Source: Pseudomonas morbosilactucae
GTDB lineage: Bacteria; Pseudomonadota; Gammaproteobacteria; Pseudomonadales; Pseudomonadaceae
Length of the DNA: 64,000 nucleotides
Assembly: GCF_023241715.1 (NCBI RefSeq)
Contig: NZ_JALQCW010000065.1
Coordinates: 124,001-188,000, forward strand
Direction: 5' to 3'
Positions 1-8,819 of the stretch are shown piece after piece; positions within the stretch are counted from its first letter, which is position 1, and every line of letters begins with the position of its first letter. Under the pieces are notes generated by a model, which was not told where the DNA came from, did not search any database, and saw only the letters and a list, made by a program, of their open reading frames with translations. A program made the translations under genes and the position numbers.

Positions 1-41
1 CCACGGTTGAAGTGATCGCCAAGACCATCAACCCGGCATGA
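1..41 (+). CDS. 3' end of an unidentified gene (partial)
   Basis: Only the last 12 codons are present: the window opens in frame and reads TVEVIAKTINPA before a TGA at 39-41. This is too short to assign to a family. The following 126 bp up to the acyl-CoA dehydrogenase stop hold no clear terminator hairpin, and the two genes converge. It is called coding only because an open frame ends here with ordinary Pseudomonas codon use. Confidence 0.35.
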   Translation, partial: TVEVIAKTINPA

Positions 42-167
42 CCGGCGGTGGCGCAGGGCACTAGCGCAGGTCGCCAGGGAATGGCGCTCTGCGCAGGTGT
101 GCTGTGACGGGGGTGGGGCGCCGGCGAAGCCACCTTCTCTTGCGCCGGGGTCTCTTATGTTGCTCGG

Positions 168-1970
168 TCAGAACCACTCATCTTGCATGGCCAGGCAGGT
201 ATCGTCCCGCGCCTGCAAAATCGTCAGTTCATGGTGGCAGCCCGGGATTTCCCAGGTCAGGAAGTAGCGCGCCGCCTGCAGCTTGCCTCGGTAAAACGCA
301 GCATCGGCCGCATTGCCCCTGGCCAGCCCCTCTTCGGCGCGAATCGCCTGTTCCAGCCAGCGCCAGCCGATCACCGTGTGCCCGAATACCTTCAGATACA
401 GCGCCGAGTTGGCCAGGCTGCTGTTGACCTTGCCTTGCCCGAGGTCGGTCAGCAGGCCCAAAGTCACGCTTTGCAGGTGGCTCACCAGGGTTTCCAGAGG
501 TTGGCGCAGCGCAGTCAGCGACTCATAAGCTTGTGCCCGTTCGCTGCTGTCGGCGATCAGCCGGAGCAATCGCTTCAAGCCCGCCCCATTGTTTTGCGCC
601 AGCTTGCGCCCCAGCAGGTCCAGGGACTGAATGCCGTGGGTGCCTTCATGGATCGGGTTCAGACGGTTATCGCGGTAGTACTGCTCCACCGGGTATTCCC
701 GGGTGTAGCCGTGGCCGCCGAGGATCTGGATCGCCAGTTCGTTGGCCTTGAGGCAGAACTCCGAAGGCCAGGATTTGACGATCGGCGTCAGCAGGTCCAG
801 CAGCTCGTGGGCCTGCTTGCGTTCGGTGTCGCTGGCCAGGGTGGTGGTGTCGTCGAACAGCCGTGCGGCATACAGGCCCAGGTCAAAGGCGCCTTCGACG
901 TAGGCCTTCTGGGTCAACAGCATGCGCTTGACGTCGGCGTGCTGGATGATCGACACCGGGGCGGTGTTCGGGTCCTTGCTGTCGGGCAGCCGCCCTTGCG
1001 GGCGTTCGCGGGCGTAGTCCAGGGAGTACAAATAGCCGGCGTAACCCAGCATCACCGCGCCCATGCCGACGCCGATCCGCGCCTCGTTCATCATTTGGAA
1101 CATGTAGCTCAGGCCCTGATGGGGTTTACCCACCAGGTAGCCGACACAGGCCCCGTTATCGCCGAAGTTCAAGGCGGTGGAGGTGGTGCCGCGCCAGCCC
1201 ATCTTGTGGAACAGCCCGGCCAGCAGCACGTCGTTGCGCGGGCCCAGGCTGCCGTCATCGTTGACCAGGAACTTGGGCACGATAAACAGCGAGATGCCCT
1301 TCACCCCCGCCGGTGCGTCCGGCAGTTTGGCCAGGACCATGTGCACGATGTTTTCCGACAGTGGGTGATCGCCACCGGAGATAAAGATCTTGTTGCCCTT
1401 GAGGCGATAACTGCCGTCTGCCGCGGGTTCGGCGCGGGTGCGGATGTCCGAGAGCGAGGAGCCGGCGTGGGGCTCGGTCAGGGCCATGGTGCCGAAGAAA
1501 CGGCCATCGATCATCGGCTGCAGGAAGCGCTGCTTCTGTTCGTCGGTGCCGAAGCTTTCAATCAGGTTGGCCGCGCCCATGGTCAGGAACGGATAGGAAG
1601 TGGACGCCGCGTTGGCCGATTGGAAGTGCGCGAAGCAGGCCTGGGACAGCAGGGTGGGCAGTTGCATGCCGCCGTCTTCGAAGCGGCGGGCGGCGTTGAG
1701 AAAACCGGCCTCCAGAAACGCATCGACTGCCGGTTTCACTTCCGGAATCAGAATCGCCTGGCCGTCTTCATAACGGGGTTCGTTTTCGTCGTTCTTACGG
1801 TTGTGGGGCGCGAAGTATTTTTCGGCAATGCTGCGCGCCGTGCTGATGGCGGCGTCGAAGGTTTCCCGGTTGTGCTCGGCAAACCGCTCACGCTGGGTCA
1901 GGCCCTCGGCATCGAGCACCTCATACAGTTCAAAGGCCAGATTGCGGGAACTGAGCAACGTCTCGGACAT
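168..1970 (-). CDS. acyl-CoA dehydrogenase (C-terminally extended, about 600 aa)
   Basis: Predicted FAD-dependent acyl-CoA dehydrogenase of 600 residues. Such enzymes catalyse the alpha,beta-dehydrogenation of acyl-CoA in beta-oxidation and pass electrons to electron-transfer flavoprotein. The middle domain carries the family motif MALTEPHAGSSLSDI. The C-terminal half has GGHGYTREYPVEQYYRDNR followed by IHEGTHGIQSLDLLG, where the Glu of HEGT is the expected catalytic base. It belongs to the long subclass with an extra C-terminal helical domain seen in many Pseudomonas paralogues, not the short 380-residue type. The ATG at 1970 has a weak AGG about 9 nt upstream. Substrate length cannot be read from the sequence. 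It stands alone, followed (toward putA) by an inverted-repeat intergenic element. Confidence 0.9.
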   Translation of the reverse strand: MSETLLSSRNLAFELYEVLDAEGLTQRERFAEHNRETFDAAISTARSIAEKYFAPHNRKNDENEPRYEDGQAILIPEVKPAVDAFLEAGFLNAARRFEDGGMQLPTLLSQACFAHFQSANAASTSYPFLTMGAANLIESFGTDEQKQRFLQPMIDGRFFGTMALTEPHAGSSLSDIRTRAEPAADGSYRLKGNKIFISGGDHPLSENIVHMVLAKLPDAPAGVKGISLFIVPKFLVNDDGSLGPRNDVLLAGLFHKMGWRGTTSTALNFGDNGACVGYLVGKPHQGLSYMFQMMNEARIGVGMGAVMLGYAGYLYSLDYARERPQGRLPDSKDPNTAPVSIIQHADVKRMLLTQKAYVEGAFDLGLYAARLFDDTTTLASDTERKQAHELLDLLTPIVKSWPSEFCLKANELAIQILGGHGYTREYPVEQYYRDNRLNPIHEGTHGIQSLDLLGRKLAQNNGAGLKRLLRLIADSSERAQAYESLTALRQPLETLVSHLQSVTLGLLTDLGQGKVNSSLANSALYLKVFGHTVIGWRWLEQAIRAEEGLARGNAADAAFYRGKLQAARYFLTWEIPGCHHELTILQARDDTCLAMQDEWF

Positions 1971-2070
1971 GACGGCGTACCTGTAGAAAAGTATGCCGCA
2001 GTCTAAGAAGGCTTATAAAAATGGGGAAGGAAGATAGATCGGGGTGATGGGGGAGCAGAAGAGATGCGCT

Positions 2071-2150
2071 ACAAGCTTCAAGCGGCAAGAGAAAGCAGGT
2101 CCGAACCGAACCGCTCTTCCTTGCCGCTTGCCGCTTGAAACTTGCCGCTG
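2071..2150. repeat. REP-like inverted repeat between acyl-CoA dehydrogenase and putA
   Basis: Perfect 13-bp arms TTCAAGCGGCAAG (2077-2089) and CTTGCCGCTTGAA (2127-2139), with extra copies of the TTGCCGCTT unit around them. The same words recur at 11156-11202, 47001-47058 and 53561-53635, always between genes. It lies just past the putA stop, so it may also help end or stabilise the putA mRNA. No T-tract follows it on the minus strand, so classical termination is uncertain. Confidence 0.65.
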
Positions 2151-2153
2151 CTC

Positions 2154-5100
2154 TTAACCGATCGTCATCAAGCTGGCATTGCCGCCGGCTGCCGCGGTGT
2201 TGACGCTCAGGGCGCGTTCGATCACCAGGCGTTCCAGGGCGATGCCGGTTTCGCCCTGGGACAGGCCGTGAACCCCGACAATCGCACCGGCGCGCTGGGC
2301 CACTTGCTGGCAGACGCCGCGCAACTGGTCGGAGTCGCCGTGGTGCAGCACAGCATCGAACACCACCTCGTCCTTGGTCCAATCCGCCACACGCTGGATG
2401 CGCGCTTGCACGTCCTTCGGCAGGCGGGCGAACAGCGCCTTGCTGACATCGCTTTCCGGCCAAACCGCCGAGCCGCCGACGGCCAGCACGGCCGCCAGTT
2501 GGTTGAGCAGGTCGCTTTCCAGGTCCGCCAGGCACAGCACGTGTTCGCGCGGCAGGATCGCGTAGCTGTTGCGCTCGCCGGTCGGGCCCACCAGTTGGCG
2601 GGTGATGCCGCTTTGCGATTGGGCAGCGAACTGCGCACACAGGGCGCTGAGGTCGTTGAGCTGATTGCCTTGGGCCCAGGTGTTGAGGGCTGTCAGCGGG
2701 GCGCTCATGGCGTCACGCAGGCGCAGGTCCGGTGCATTCAGCGCGTCGCCACGGACGAACGACTGCTCGATGGCGTCCACCGGGCGGGTCGACAGCAAGC
2801 GGTACAGGTACAGCGGGCCGCCGGCTTTCGGGCCGGTGCCCGACAGGCCTTCGCCGCCGAACGGTTGCACACCGACCACAGCGCCGACGATGTTGCGGTT
2901 GACGTAGACGTTCCCTGCGTTGACGTTGTCCACCACCTTGGCAATGGTTTCGTCGATGCGGGTGTGCACGCCCAGGGTCAGGCCGTAGCCAGATGCATTG
3001 ATCTGGGCGATCAACTGGTCGATCTCTTTACGCTTGTAGCGCACCACGTGCAGCACCGGACCAAAGATCTCCCGTTGCAGCTCGTCGAAGCTTTCCAGTT
3101 CGATCAGGGTCGGCATGACGAAGGTGCCGCGTTTGCTTTCTTCGCTGTCGGCAATTGCCATCTGGTACACGCTGCGACCTTTGTCGCGCATGGCCTGGAT
3201 GTGCTTCTCGATGCCGGCCTTGGCTTCGGCGTCGATCACTGGGCCGATGTCCACCGACAGGCGTTCCGGGTTGCCCAGGCGGGATTCAGCCATGGCGCCC
3301 TTGAGCATTTCGATCACGCGGTCGGCGGAATCTTCCTGCAGGCACAGTACGCGCAGGGCCGAGCACCGCTGGCCGGCACTGTCGAAGGCCGAGGACACCA
3401 CATCGATGACCACTTGTTCGGTCAGGGCCGAGGAGTCAACGATCATCGCGTTCTGGCCGCCGGTTTCGGCGATCAGCGGGATCGGGCGGCCCTGGTTGTC
3501 CAGGCGTCCGGCGATGTTGCGTTGCAGCAGGCGGGCGACTTCGGTGGAGCCGGTGAACATCACGCCTTTGACCCGCTCGTCACCCACCAGGCGGGCACCG
3601 ACGCTTTCGCCCTGGCCGGGCAGCAGTTGCAGCACGCCTTCAGGAATGCCGGCTTCCAGCAACAGGCGCACGGCCTGGGCCGCCACCAGCGGGGTTTGTT
3701 CGGCCGGTTTGGCCAGGACCGGGTTACCGGCGGCCAGGGCGGCAGCCACTTGGCCACTGAAGATCGCCAGCGGGAAGTTCCACGGGCTGATGCACACCAC
3801 CGGGCCCAGTGGGCGGTGGGCGTCATTGGTGAAGTCGTTGCGTGCCTGCACCGCGTAGTAGCGCAGGAAGTCTACGGCCTCACGCACTTCGGCGATGGCG
3901 TTGGCGAAGGTCTTGCCGGCTTCACGGGCCAGCAGGCCCATCAGCGGTTGGATCTCGCCTTCCATCAGGTCGGCGGCGCGCTCCAGGATCGCGGCGCGTT
4001 CGGCCGGCGGCGTGGCTTGCCAGATCGGTGCGGCGTTCAAGGCGCACTGGATGGCGTTGTCGACGTCAGCGACGGTGGCTTCCTGCACGTGACCAACCAC
4101 GTCACGGTGATCGGCCGGGTTCAGCACCGGGCTGGCGGCTTCGTTGCTGGAGGCACAACCAAGGATCGGCGCGGCTTTCCAGCTGTTATGAGCGGTCGCC
4201 AGCAAGGCGCAGGACAGCGACGCCAAGCGGTGTTCGTTGGCCAGGTCGATGCCGGCGGAGTTGGCGCGTTCGCTGCCGTACAGGTCGCGTGGCAGCGGGA
4301 TGCGTGGGTGCGGCAGGCCGAAGCCGCCTTCCAGGGTCGCCATCTGCTCGATGCTGGCCACTGGATCGGCCACCAGTTCCTGAATGGAGATCGACTGGTC
4401 GGCAATACGGTTGACGAACGAGGTGTTGGCGCCGTTTTCCAGCAGGCGACGCACCAGGTAGGCCAGCAGGGTTTCGTGGGTGCCCACCGGTGCGTACACG
4501 CGGCACGGACGGTTGAGCTTGCCTTCGGAAACCTTGCCTACAACCTGTTCGTACAGCGGTTCACCCATGCCGTGCAGGCACTGGAACTCGTACTGGCCGG
4601 GGTAATAGTTCTGACCGGCGATGTGGTAGATGGCCGACAGGGTGTGGGCGTTGTGGGTGGCGAATTGCGGGTAGATGACTTCCGGCACCGACAGCAGTTT
4701 GCGTGCGCAAGCGATGTAGGAAACGTCGGTGTACACCTTGCGGGTGTACACCGGATAGCCTTCCAGGCCTTCGACCTGGGCGCGCTTGATTTCGCTGTCC
4801 CAGTACGCGCCTTTTACCAGGCGGATCATCAGGCGATGGCGGCTGCGGCGCGCCAGGTCGATAACGTAGTCGATCACGTACGGGCAACGCTTCTGGTAGG
4901 CCTGGATCACGAAGCCGATGCCGTTCCAGCCAGTCAGCTGCGGCTCGAAGCACAGGCGTTCCAGCAGGTCCAGGGACAGCTCCAGGCGGTCCGCTTCCTC
5001 GGCGTCGATGTTCAGGCCGATGTCGTATTGCTTGGCCAGCAGGGTCAGGGACAGCAGGCGCGGGTACAGCTCGTCCATCACACGTTCGTATTGGGCGCGG

Positions 5101-6107
5101 CTGTAGCGTGGGTGCAGGGCCGAGAGCTTGATGGAGATGCCCGGGCCTTCATAAATGCCCCGGCCGTGTGAGGCTTTGCCGATGGAGTGGATGGCCTGCT
5201 CGTAGGACGCCAGGTACTTCTGCGCGTCGTGCTCGGTCAGGGCCGCTTCGCCGAGCATGTCGTAGGAATAACGGAAGCCCTTGGCTTCGAACTTGCTGGC
5301 GTTGGCCAGGGCTTCGGCGATGGTTTCACCGGTGACGAACTGCTCGCCCATCAGGCGCATGGCCATGTCCACGCCCTTGCGGATCATCGGCTCGCCGCTC
5401 TTGCCGATGATGCGGCTCAGGGACGAGGTCAGGCCCGCTTCGTTGTGGGTGGAGACCAGCTTGCCAGTCAGCAACAGGCCCCAGGTCGCGGCGTTGACGA
5501 ACAGCGACGGGCTGTTGCCCAGGTGCGGCTGCCAGTTGCCGGTGCTGATCTTGTCGCGGATCAGCGCGTCGCGGGTGCCCTTGTCGGGGATGCGCAGCAG
5601 GGCTTCGGCCAGGCACATCAGTGCCACGCCTTCCTGGGACGACAGGGAGAACTCCTGCAGCAGGCCCTGGACGATGCCGGCGCGGCCACCGGCGCTCTTC
5701 TGATTGCGCAGTTTTTCGGCAATCGAGGCAGCGAGCTTGTGGGTGGCTTCAGCCATCTGCGCCGGCAGGCGCGCCTGCTCCAGCAACATCGGCACCACTT
5801 CCGGTTCCGGGCGGCGGTAGGCGGCAGTGATCGCGGCACGCAACACCGACTGCGGGAGGATGCTTTCGGCAAACTCCAGGAAGCACTGATGGGCGTGGTC
5901 AGCCTGGACTTCGCCGGCGTCGTCGCCGTCTTTGCCGGTCGCACCGCTCAGCTCGGTCAGGGTTGCACCACCCTCGAGTTTCTCCAGGTAATTGAAAATC
6001 GCCTGTTTGATCAGCCAGTGGGGCGTGCGATCAATGGAGGTTGCCGCGGCCTTCAAACGCTCGCGGGTAGGGTCGTCGAGTTTGACCCCGAGGGTGGTGG
6101 TAGCCAT
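2154..6107 (-). CDS. putA: trifunctional transcriptional regulator / proline dehydrogenase / L-glutamate gamma-semialdehyde dehydrogenase
   Basis: PutA oxidises proline to glutamate in two steps (FAD-dependent proline dehydrogenase, then NAD-dependent P5C dehydrogenase) and represses the put genes when not membrane-bound. The 1317-residue length matches full trifunctional PutA. Residues 1-47 (MATTTLGVKLDDPTRERLK...) form the ribbon-helix-helix DNA-binding domain. The PRODH barrel spans roughly 190-570 and contains RLVKGAYWDSEIKRAQ. The aldehyde dehydrogenase domain spans roughly 640-1110, with Glu881 (LIAETGGQN) and catalytic Cys915 (SAGQRCSALRV). A C-terminal domain follows. The start at 6107 was chosen because GAGG lies about 8 nt upstream and the RHH begins there; an in-frame Met 12 codons earlier lacks such support. 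It is divergent from putP across a region of TGCAAC boxes, the expected PutA targets. Confidence 0.97.
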   Translation of the reverse strand: MATTTLGVKLDDPTRERLKAAATSIDRTPHWLIKQAIFNYLEKLEGGATLTELSGATGKDGDDAGEVQADHAHQCFLEFAESILPQSVLRAAITAAYRRPEPEVVPMLLEQARLPAQMAEATHKLAASIAEKLRNQKSAGGRAGIVQGLLQEFSLSSQEGVALMCLAEALLRIPDKGTRDALIRDKISTGNWQPHLGNSPSLFVNAATWGLLLTGKLVSTHNEAGLTSSLSRIIGKSGEPMIRKGVDMAMRLMGEQFVTGETIAEALANASKFEAKGFRYSYDMLGEAALTEHDAQKYLASYEQAIHSIGKASHGRGIYEGPGISIKLSALHPRYSRAQYERVMDELYPRLLSLTLLAKQYDIGLNIDAEEADRLELSLDLLERLCFEPQLTGWNGIGFVIQAYQKRCPYVIDYVIDLARRSRHRLMIRLVKGAYWDSEIKRAQVEGLEGYPVYTRKVYTDVSYIACARKLLSVPEVIYPQFATHNAHTLSAIYHIAGQNYYPGQYEFQCLHGMGEPLYEQVVGKVSEGKLNRPCRVYAPVGTHETLLAYLVRRLLENGANTSFVNRIADQSISIQELVADPVASIEQMATLEGGFGLPHPRIPLPRDLYGSERANSAGIDLANEHRLASLSCALLATAHNSWKAAPILGCASSNEAASPVLNPADHRDVVGHVQEATVADVDNAIQCALNAAPIWQATPPAERAAILERAADLMEGEIQPLMGLLAREAGKTFANAIAEVREAVDFLRYYAVQARNDFTNDAHRPLGPVVCISPWNFPLAIFSGQVAAALAAGNPVLAKPAEQTPLVAAQAVRLLLEAGIPEGVLQLLPGQGESVGARLVGDERVKGVMFTGSTEVARLLQRNIAGRLDNQGRPIPLIAETGGQNAMIVDSSALTEQVVIDVVSSAFDSAGQRCSALRVLCLQEDSADRVIEMLKGAMAESRLGNPERLSVDIGPVIDAEAKAGIEKHIQAMRDKGRSVYQMAIADSEESKRGTFVMPTLIELESFDELQREIFGPVLHVVRYKRKEIDQLIAQINASGYGLTLGVHTRIDETIAKVVDNVNAGNVYVNRNIVGAVVGVQPFGGEGLSGTGPKAGGPLYLYRLLSTRPVDAIEQSFVRGDALNAPDLRLRDAMSAPLTALNTWAQGNQLNDLSALCAQFAAQSQSGITRQLVGPTGERNSYAILPREHVLCLADLESDLLNQLAAVLAVGGSAVWPESDVSKALFARLPKDVQARIQRVADWTKDEVVFDAVLHHGDSDQLRGVCQQVAQRAGAIVGVHGLSQGETGIALERLVIERALSVNTAAAGGNASLMTIG

Positions 6108-6179
6108 ATTTTTATCCTCATGTTTGCCACGACTGCGTGGCATCAGCTGGCGGCAAGATTAGCCTTGCGCTGAATGGGG

Positions 6180-6195
6180 TGCAACCGGGTGCAAC
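6180..6195. promoter_or_regulatory. tandem TGCAAC boxes, candidate PutA operator next to putA
   Basis: Two direct TGCAAC copies (6180-6185 and 6190-6195), spaced exactly 10 bp so that both face the same side of the helix, about 75 bp upstream of putA. PutA RHH domains are known to recognise a GTTGCA/TGCAAC core in enterics. Assigning these boxes to PutA is inference from that motif and from their position. Confidence 0.55.
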
Positions 6196-6291
6196 CCTTT
6201 TTTTACCGGAAACAATCACAGCTCGTCAGGAAGTGAATTGGCTGAGCCAACGCCCGCATTGCCTTGGTGCGATTAATTCTGGAAAGTTGGT

Positions 6292-6316
6292 TTTTTGCTC
6301 CAAAAAGGAGCAAAAA
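6292..6316. promoter_or_regulatory. perfect 10-bp stem-loop in the putA-putP intergenic region
   Basis: TTTTTGCTCC (6292-6301) and GGAGCAAAAA (6307-6316) are perfect reverse complements around five A residues. The element sits mid-way between two divergent genes, so it is not placed to terminate either. A dyad operator for a put activator (for example an Lrp/AsnC- or AraC-type protein) is possible. The binder is unknown. Confidence 0.4.
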
Positions 6317-6341
6317 CATTCGTTCCGGTCCTAAATTCGAT

Positions 6342-6417
6342 GAGGTGCAACTGAATTCCGTGAAACAGGTTGCACCTCGCTGGAATTGTTGAATAGGATT
6401 CGCGCCTCAGGTGCAAC
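6342..6417. promoter_or_regulatory. inverted GAGGTGCAAC / GTTGCACCTC dyad plus a further box, candidate PutA operator next to putP
   Basis: GAGGTGCAAC (6342-6351) is the exact reverse complement of GTTGCACCTC (6369-6378). A further TGCAAC lies at 6412-6417. With the tandem pair at 6180-6195 the 461-bp gap (6108-6568) holds five GTTGCA/TGCAAC cores. This fits PutA repression of both divergent genes by multi-site binding. The rest of the gap has AT-rich tracts that could hold promoters, but no confident -35/-10 pair was seen. Confidence 0.55.
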
Positions 6418-6568
6418 CTCCCTTTGCGGCGGTTCATCGGCTGATGGCTTTCCTGGGGAAACATCAGTCATAAATGCGCGTAATACCCGATCGTCTCTCA
6501 AACGTATCCGTTGGGCGGCGGTTGTGCTGACCGCTGCTACATAAAAACAAAGCCAGGGCGTAACTCAC

Positions 6569-8053
6569 ATGAGTGCAAGCAATCCAACCTTGATCACGTT
6601 CGTGATCTACATCGCAGCAATGGTGCTGATCGGCTTTATGGCCTATCGCTCCACCAACAACCTTTCCGATTACATTCTGGGCGGTCGCAGCCTTGGCAGC
6701 GTGGTCACCGCGTTGTCCGCCGGTGCGTCCGACATGAGTGGCTGGCTGCTGATGGGCCTGCCGGGCGCCATCTACATGTCCGGCCTGTCGGAAAGCTGGA
6801 TCGCCATCGGCCTGATCGTCGGTGCCTACCTGAACTGGCTGTTCGTGGCCGGCCGCCTGCGGGTGCAGACCGAGCACAACGGCGATGCGCTGACCCTGCC
6901 GGACTACTTCTCCAGCCGTTTTGAAGACAGAAGCGGCCTGCTGCGGATCATTTCCGCGGTGGTGATCCTGGTGTTCTTCACCATCTATTGCGCTTCCGGC
7001 ATCGTTGCCGGTGCCCGTCTGTTCGAAAGCACCTTCGGTATGCCTTACGAGACGGCGCTGTGGGCCGGTGCTGCCGCGACCATCGCCTATACCTTCGTTG
7101 GCGGTTTCCTGGCGGTGAGCTGGACTGACACGGTGCAAGCCACCCTGATGATCTTCGCCCTGATCCTCACCCCGATCATCGTGCTGCTGGCTACCGGCGG
7201 TGTCGATACCACCTTCCTGGCGATCGAGGCCAAGGACGCCACCAACTTCGACATGCTGAAGAACACCACCTTCATCGGCGTGATCTCGTTGCTGGGCTGG
7301 GGCTTGGGCTACTTTGGCCAGCCGCACATCCTGGCGCGCTTCATGGCGGCGGATTCGGTCAAGTCGATCGCCAACGCCCGTCGCATCTCCATGACCTGGA
7401 TGATCCTGTGCCTGGGCGGCACCGTGGCAGTGGGCTTCTTCGGTATCGCTTACTTCTCGGCGCACCCTGAAGTGGCCGGCCCCGTGGCCGAGAACCCTGA
7501 GCGGGTGTTTATCGAGTTGGCCAAGCTGTTGTTCAACCCATGGATTGCCGGTGTGCTGTTGTCGGCCATCCTTGCGGCCGTGATGAGCACCTTGAGCTGC
7601 CAGTTGCTGGTGTGCTCCAGCGCCCTGACCGAAGACTTCTACAAAGCCTTCCTGCGTAAACGCGCTTCCCAACAGGAGCTGGTGTGGGTTGGCCGGGCGA
7701 TGGTGCTGGTGGTCGCGCTGGTGGCGATTGGCCTGGCTGCCGACCCGACTAACCGTGTACTGGGCCTGGTCAGCTACGCCTGGGCCGGTTTCGGTGCGGC
7801 CTTCGGTCCGGTGGTGCTGATCTCGGTGATCTGGAAAGGCATGACCCGCAACGGCGCGTTGGCCGGGATTATCGTCGGCGCGCTGACCGTGGTGCTGTGG
7901 AAGCACTTCGAGCTGCTGGGCCTGTACGAAATCATCCCAGGCTTTATCTTCGCCAGCCTGGCCATTCTCTTGGTGAGCAAGATGAGCGCACCGAGCGCCG
8001 GCATGGTCCAGCGTTTCGAAGCTGCGGAAAAAGACTTCAAGCTCAACCGCTGA
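6569..8053 (+). CDS. putP: sodium/proline symporter
   Basis: PutP imports proline with Na+ across the inner membrane and supplies PutA. The product is 494 residues, the usual length, with about 13 hydrophobic segments of the solute:sodium symporter (SSF) fold. The N-terminus contains FMAYRSTNNLSDYILGGRSL and SAGASDMSGWLLMGLPGA, both typical of PutP. The sequence near YFGQPHILARFMAADS is the family signature, and TLSCQLLVCSSALTEDFY is the conserved TM9 region. It is divergent from putA with shared operator-like boxes. A strong intrinsic terminator follows at 8088-8126, so it is monocistronic. The ATG has no strong Shine-Dalgarno sequence, but the N-terminus aligns with the family. Confidence 0.97.
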   Translation: MSASNPTLITFVIYIAAMVLIGFMAYRSTNNLSDYILGGRSLGSVVTALSAGASDMSGWLLMGLPGAIYMSGLSESWIAIGLIVGAYLNWLFVAGRLRVQTEHNGDALTLPDYFSSRFEDRSGLLRIISAVVILVFFTIYCASGIVAGARLFESTFGMPYETALWAGAAATIAYTFVGGFLAVSWTDTVQATLMIFALILTPIIVLLATGGVDTTFLAIEAKDATNFDMLKNTTFIGVISLLGWGLGYFGQPHILARFMAADSVKSIANARRISMTWMILCLGGTVAVGFFGIAYFSAHPEVAGPVAENPERVFIELAKLLFNPWIAGVLLSAILAAVMSTLSCQLLVCSSALTEDFYKAFLRKRASQQELVWVGRAMVLVVALVAIGLAADPTNRVLGLVSYAWAGFGAAFGPVVLISVIWKGMTRNGALAGIIVGALTVVLWKHFELLGLYEIIPGFIFASLAILLVSKMSAPSAGMVQRFEAAEKDFKLNR

Positions 8054-8087
8054 GGTCGCCCCGTGCAGTGAGCCTTAGCTGAACTGC

Positions 8088-8126
8088 AAAAGGCCCGCCC
8101 TGGATGCCAGGGCGGGCCTTTTTTTG
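8088..8126 (+). terminator. intrinsic terminator of putP
   Basis: A 14-bp perfect stem, AAGGCCCGCCCTGG (8090-8103) and CCAGGGCGGGCCTT (8107-8120), with a 3-nt loop and a run of seven T. It ends nine bases before the stop of the convergent DUF2165 gene. The A-tract on the other side means it can probably act in both directions. Confidence 0.92.
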
Positions 8127-8134
8127 CCTTTGAT

Positions 8135-8629
8135 TCAGCTCAGCTCAGGGTCGGGCTGGTTGAGGAAGATCAGCAGCCCGAGGATCGCCATATAGAACTT
8201 GAAGGCCGCTTCCTGGCCGTTCCAGGTGTGGGATTGCCACATCATGAACCATTCGCCGCCCACCACCATGAAGCCGAAGAACCAGACCATAAAGCCCAGG
8301 CACAGGCCGGCCAGTGCCGGGGCTTTGGCGCGGTTGAAGCGGGCGCCATCGGCATGCCGGTTGCGCCACAGGGTCAGGGCGCCCCAGGCCAGGAGCAGGC
8401 CGGTCAGGGCTTCACCGCTGATGATCAGCCAGTAGCCGCTGTGCCACAGCCAAGGCGCGGTGATGGCGCGGCCGGTGGCCGTGTTGCCGGGGAACAGGGT
8501 GTCCATGCTCAGGACGTGCTGGACGAAGGCGAAGTTGGAGGCGTAGTCGCTGATGTTGTTGAAGGCCACCAACAGGGCGAAGGCGGCGATGGCCAAAGTC
8601 ATGGCGATTTTTGCGTAACGGGCGGTCAT
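8135..8629 (-). CDS. DUF2165 family small integral membrane protein
   Basis: A 164-residue inner-membrane protein with four predicted transmembrane segments (about residues 7-24, 64-86, 104-126 and 143-158). The loops contain NNISDYASNFAFVQHVLSMD and the Trp-rich GGEWFMMWQSHTWNGQ, both characteristic of the DUF2165 family. No biochemical function is established for the family. It is convergent with putP and shares its terminator. The promoter should lie in 8630-8784, where no clear -35/-10 pair was seen. The ATG at 8629 is followed by a positively charged stretch and then the first membrane helix, as expected for a true N-terminus. Confidence 0.8.
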   Translation of the reverse strand: MTARYAKIAMTLAIAAFALLVAFNNISDYASNFAFVQHVLSMDTLFPGNTATGRAITAPWLWHSGYWLIISGEALTGLLLAWGALTLWRNRHADGARFNRAKAPALAGLCLGFMVWFFGFMVVGGEWFMMWQSHTWNGQEAAFKFYMAILGLLIFLNQPDPELS

Positions 8630-8784
8630 GGTGGAGTTTGTCCTTTGTCAGTCTGTGGTTGAGTCCCATGGCGCCTGTTGCGGGTGGAAGAGAGGCCGGC
8701 GCTGGAAGGTGGGGGCAGCACAGCCGTCCGCTGCGGGCCGGATAGGGAGAGCCGGCGCGGCAGAGGGGTCATCCGGAGTGGAAG

Positions 8785-8819
8785 ACGCCCCGCAGCCTGA
8801 AGGGTGCGGGGCGTTTTTT
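8785..8819. terminator. hairpin at the 3' end of metY (T-tract on the + side)
   Basis: ACGCCCCGCA (8785-8794) pairs perfectly with TGCGGGGCGT (8805-8814), followed by six T on the plus strand. It starts just past the metY stop codon, but metY runs on the minus strand, where the stem is preceded by A residues and followed only by CTTCC. It probably still ends metY. The orientation of the T-tract is unusual because no plus-strand gene lies upstream of it. Confidence 0.55.

Noticed and set aside
2142..5171. A 1009-codon open frame antisense to putA, and similar long antisense frames over the acyl-CoA dehydrogenase (183-2006), dipA (12195-14198) and thiC (51516-53666).
   Set aside because: They mirror the codon structure of high-GC genes, have no family motifs, are rich in His/Gln/Val/Gly and have no ribosome sites. 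The sense genes are complete and conserved.
6464..7906. A 480-codon minus-strand frame opposite putP.
   Set aside because: Composition (HQGRD-rich) is that of an antisense shadow, and putP is intact on the other strand.
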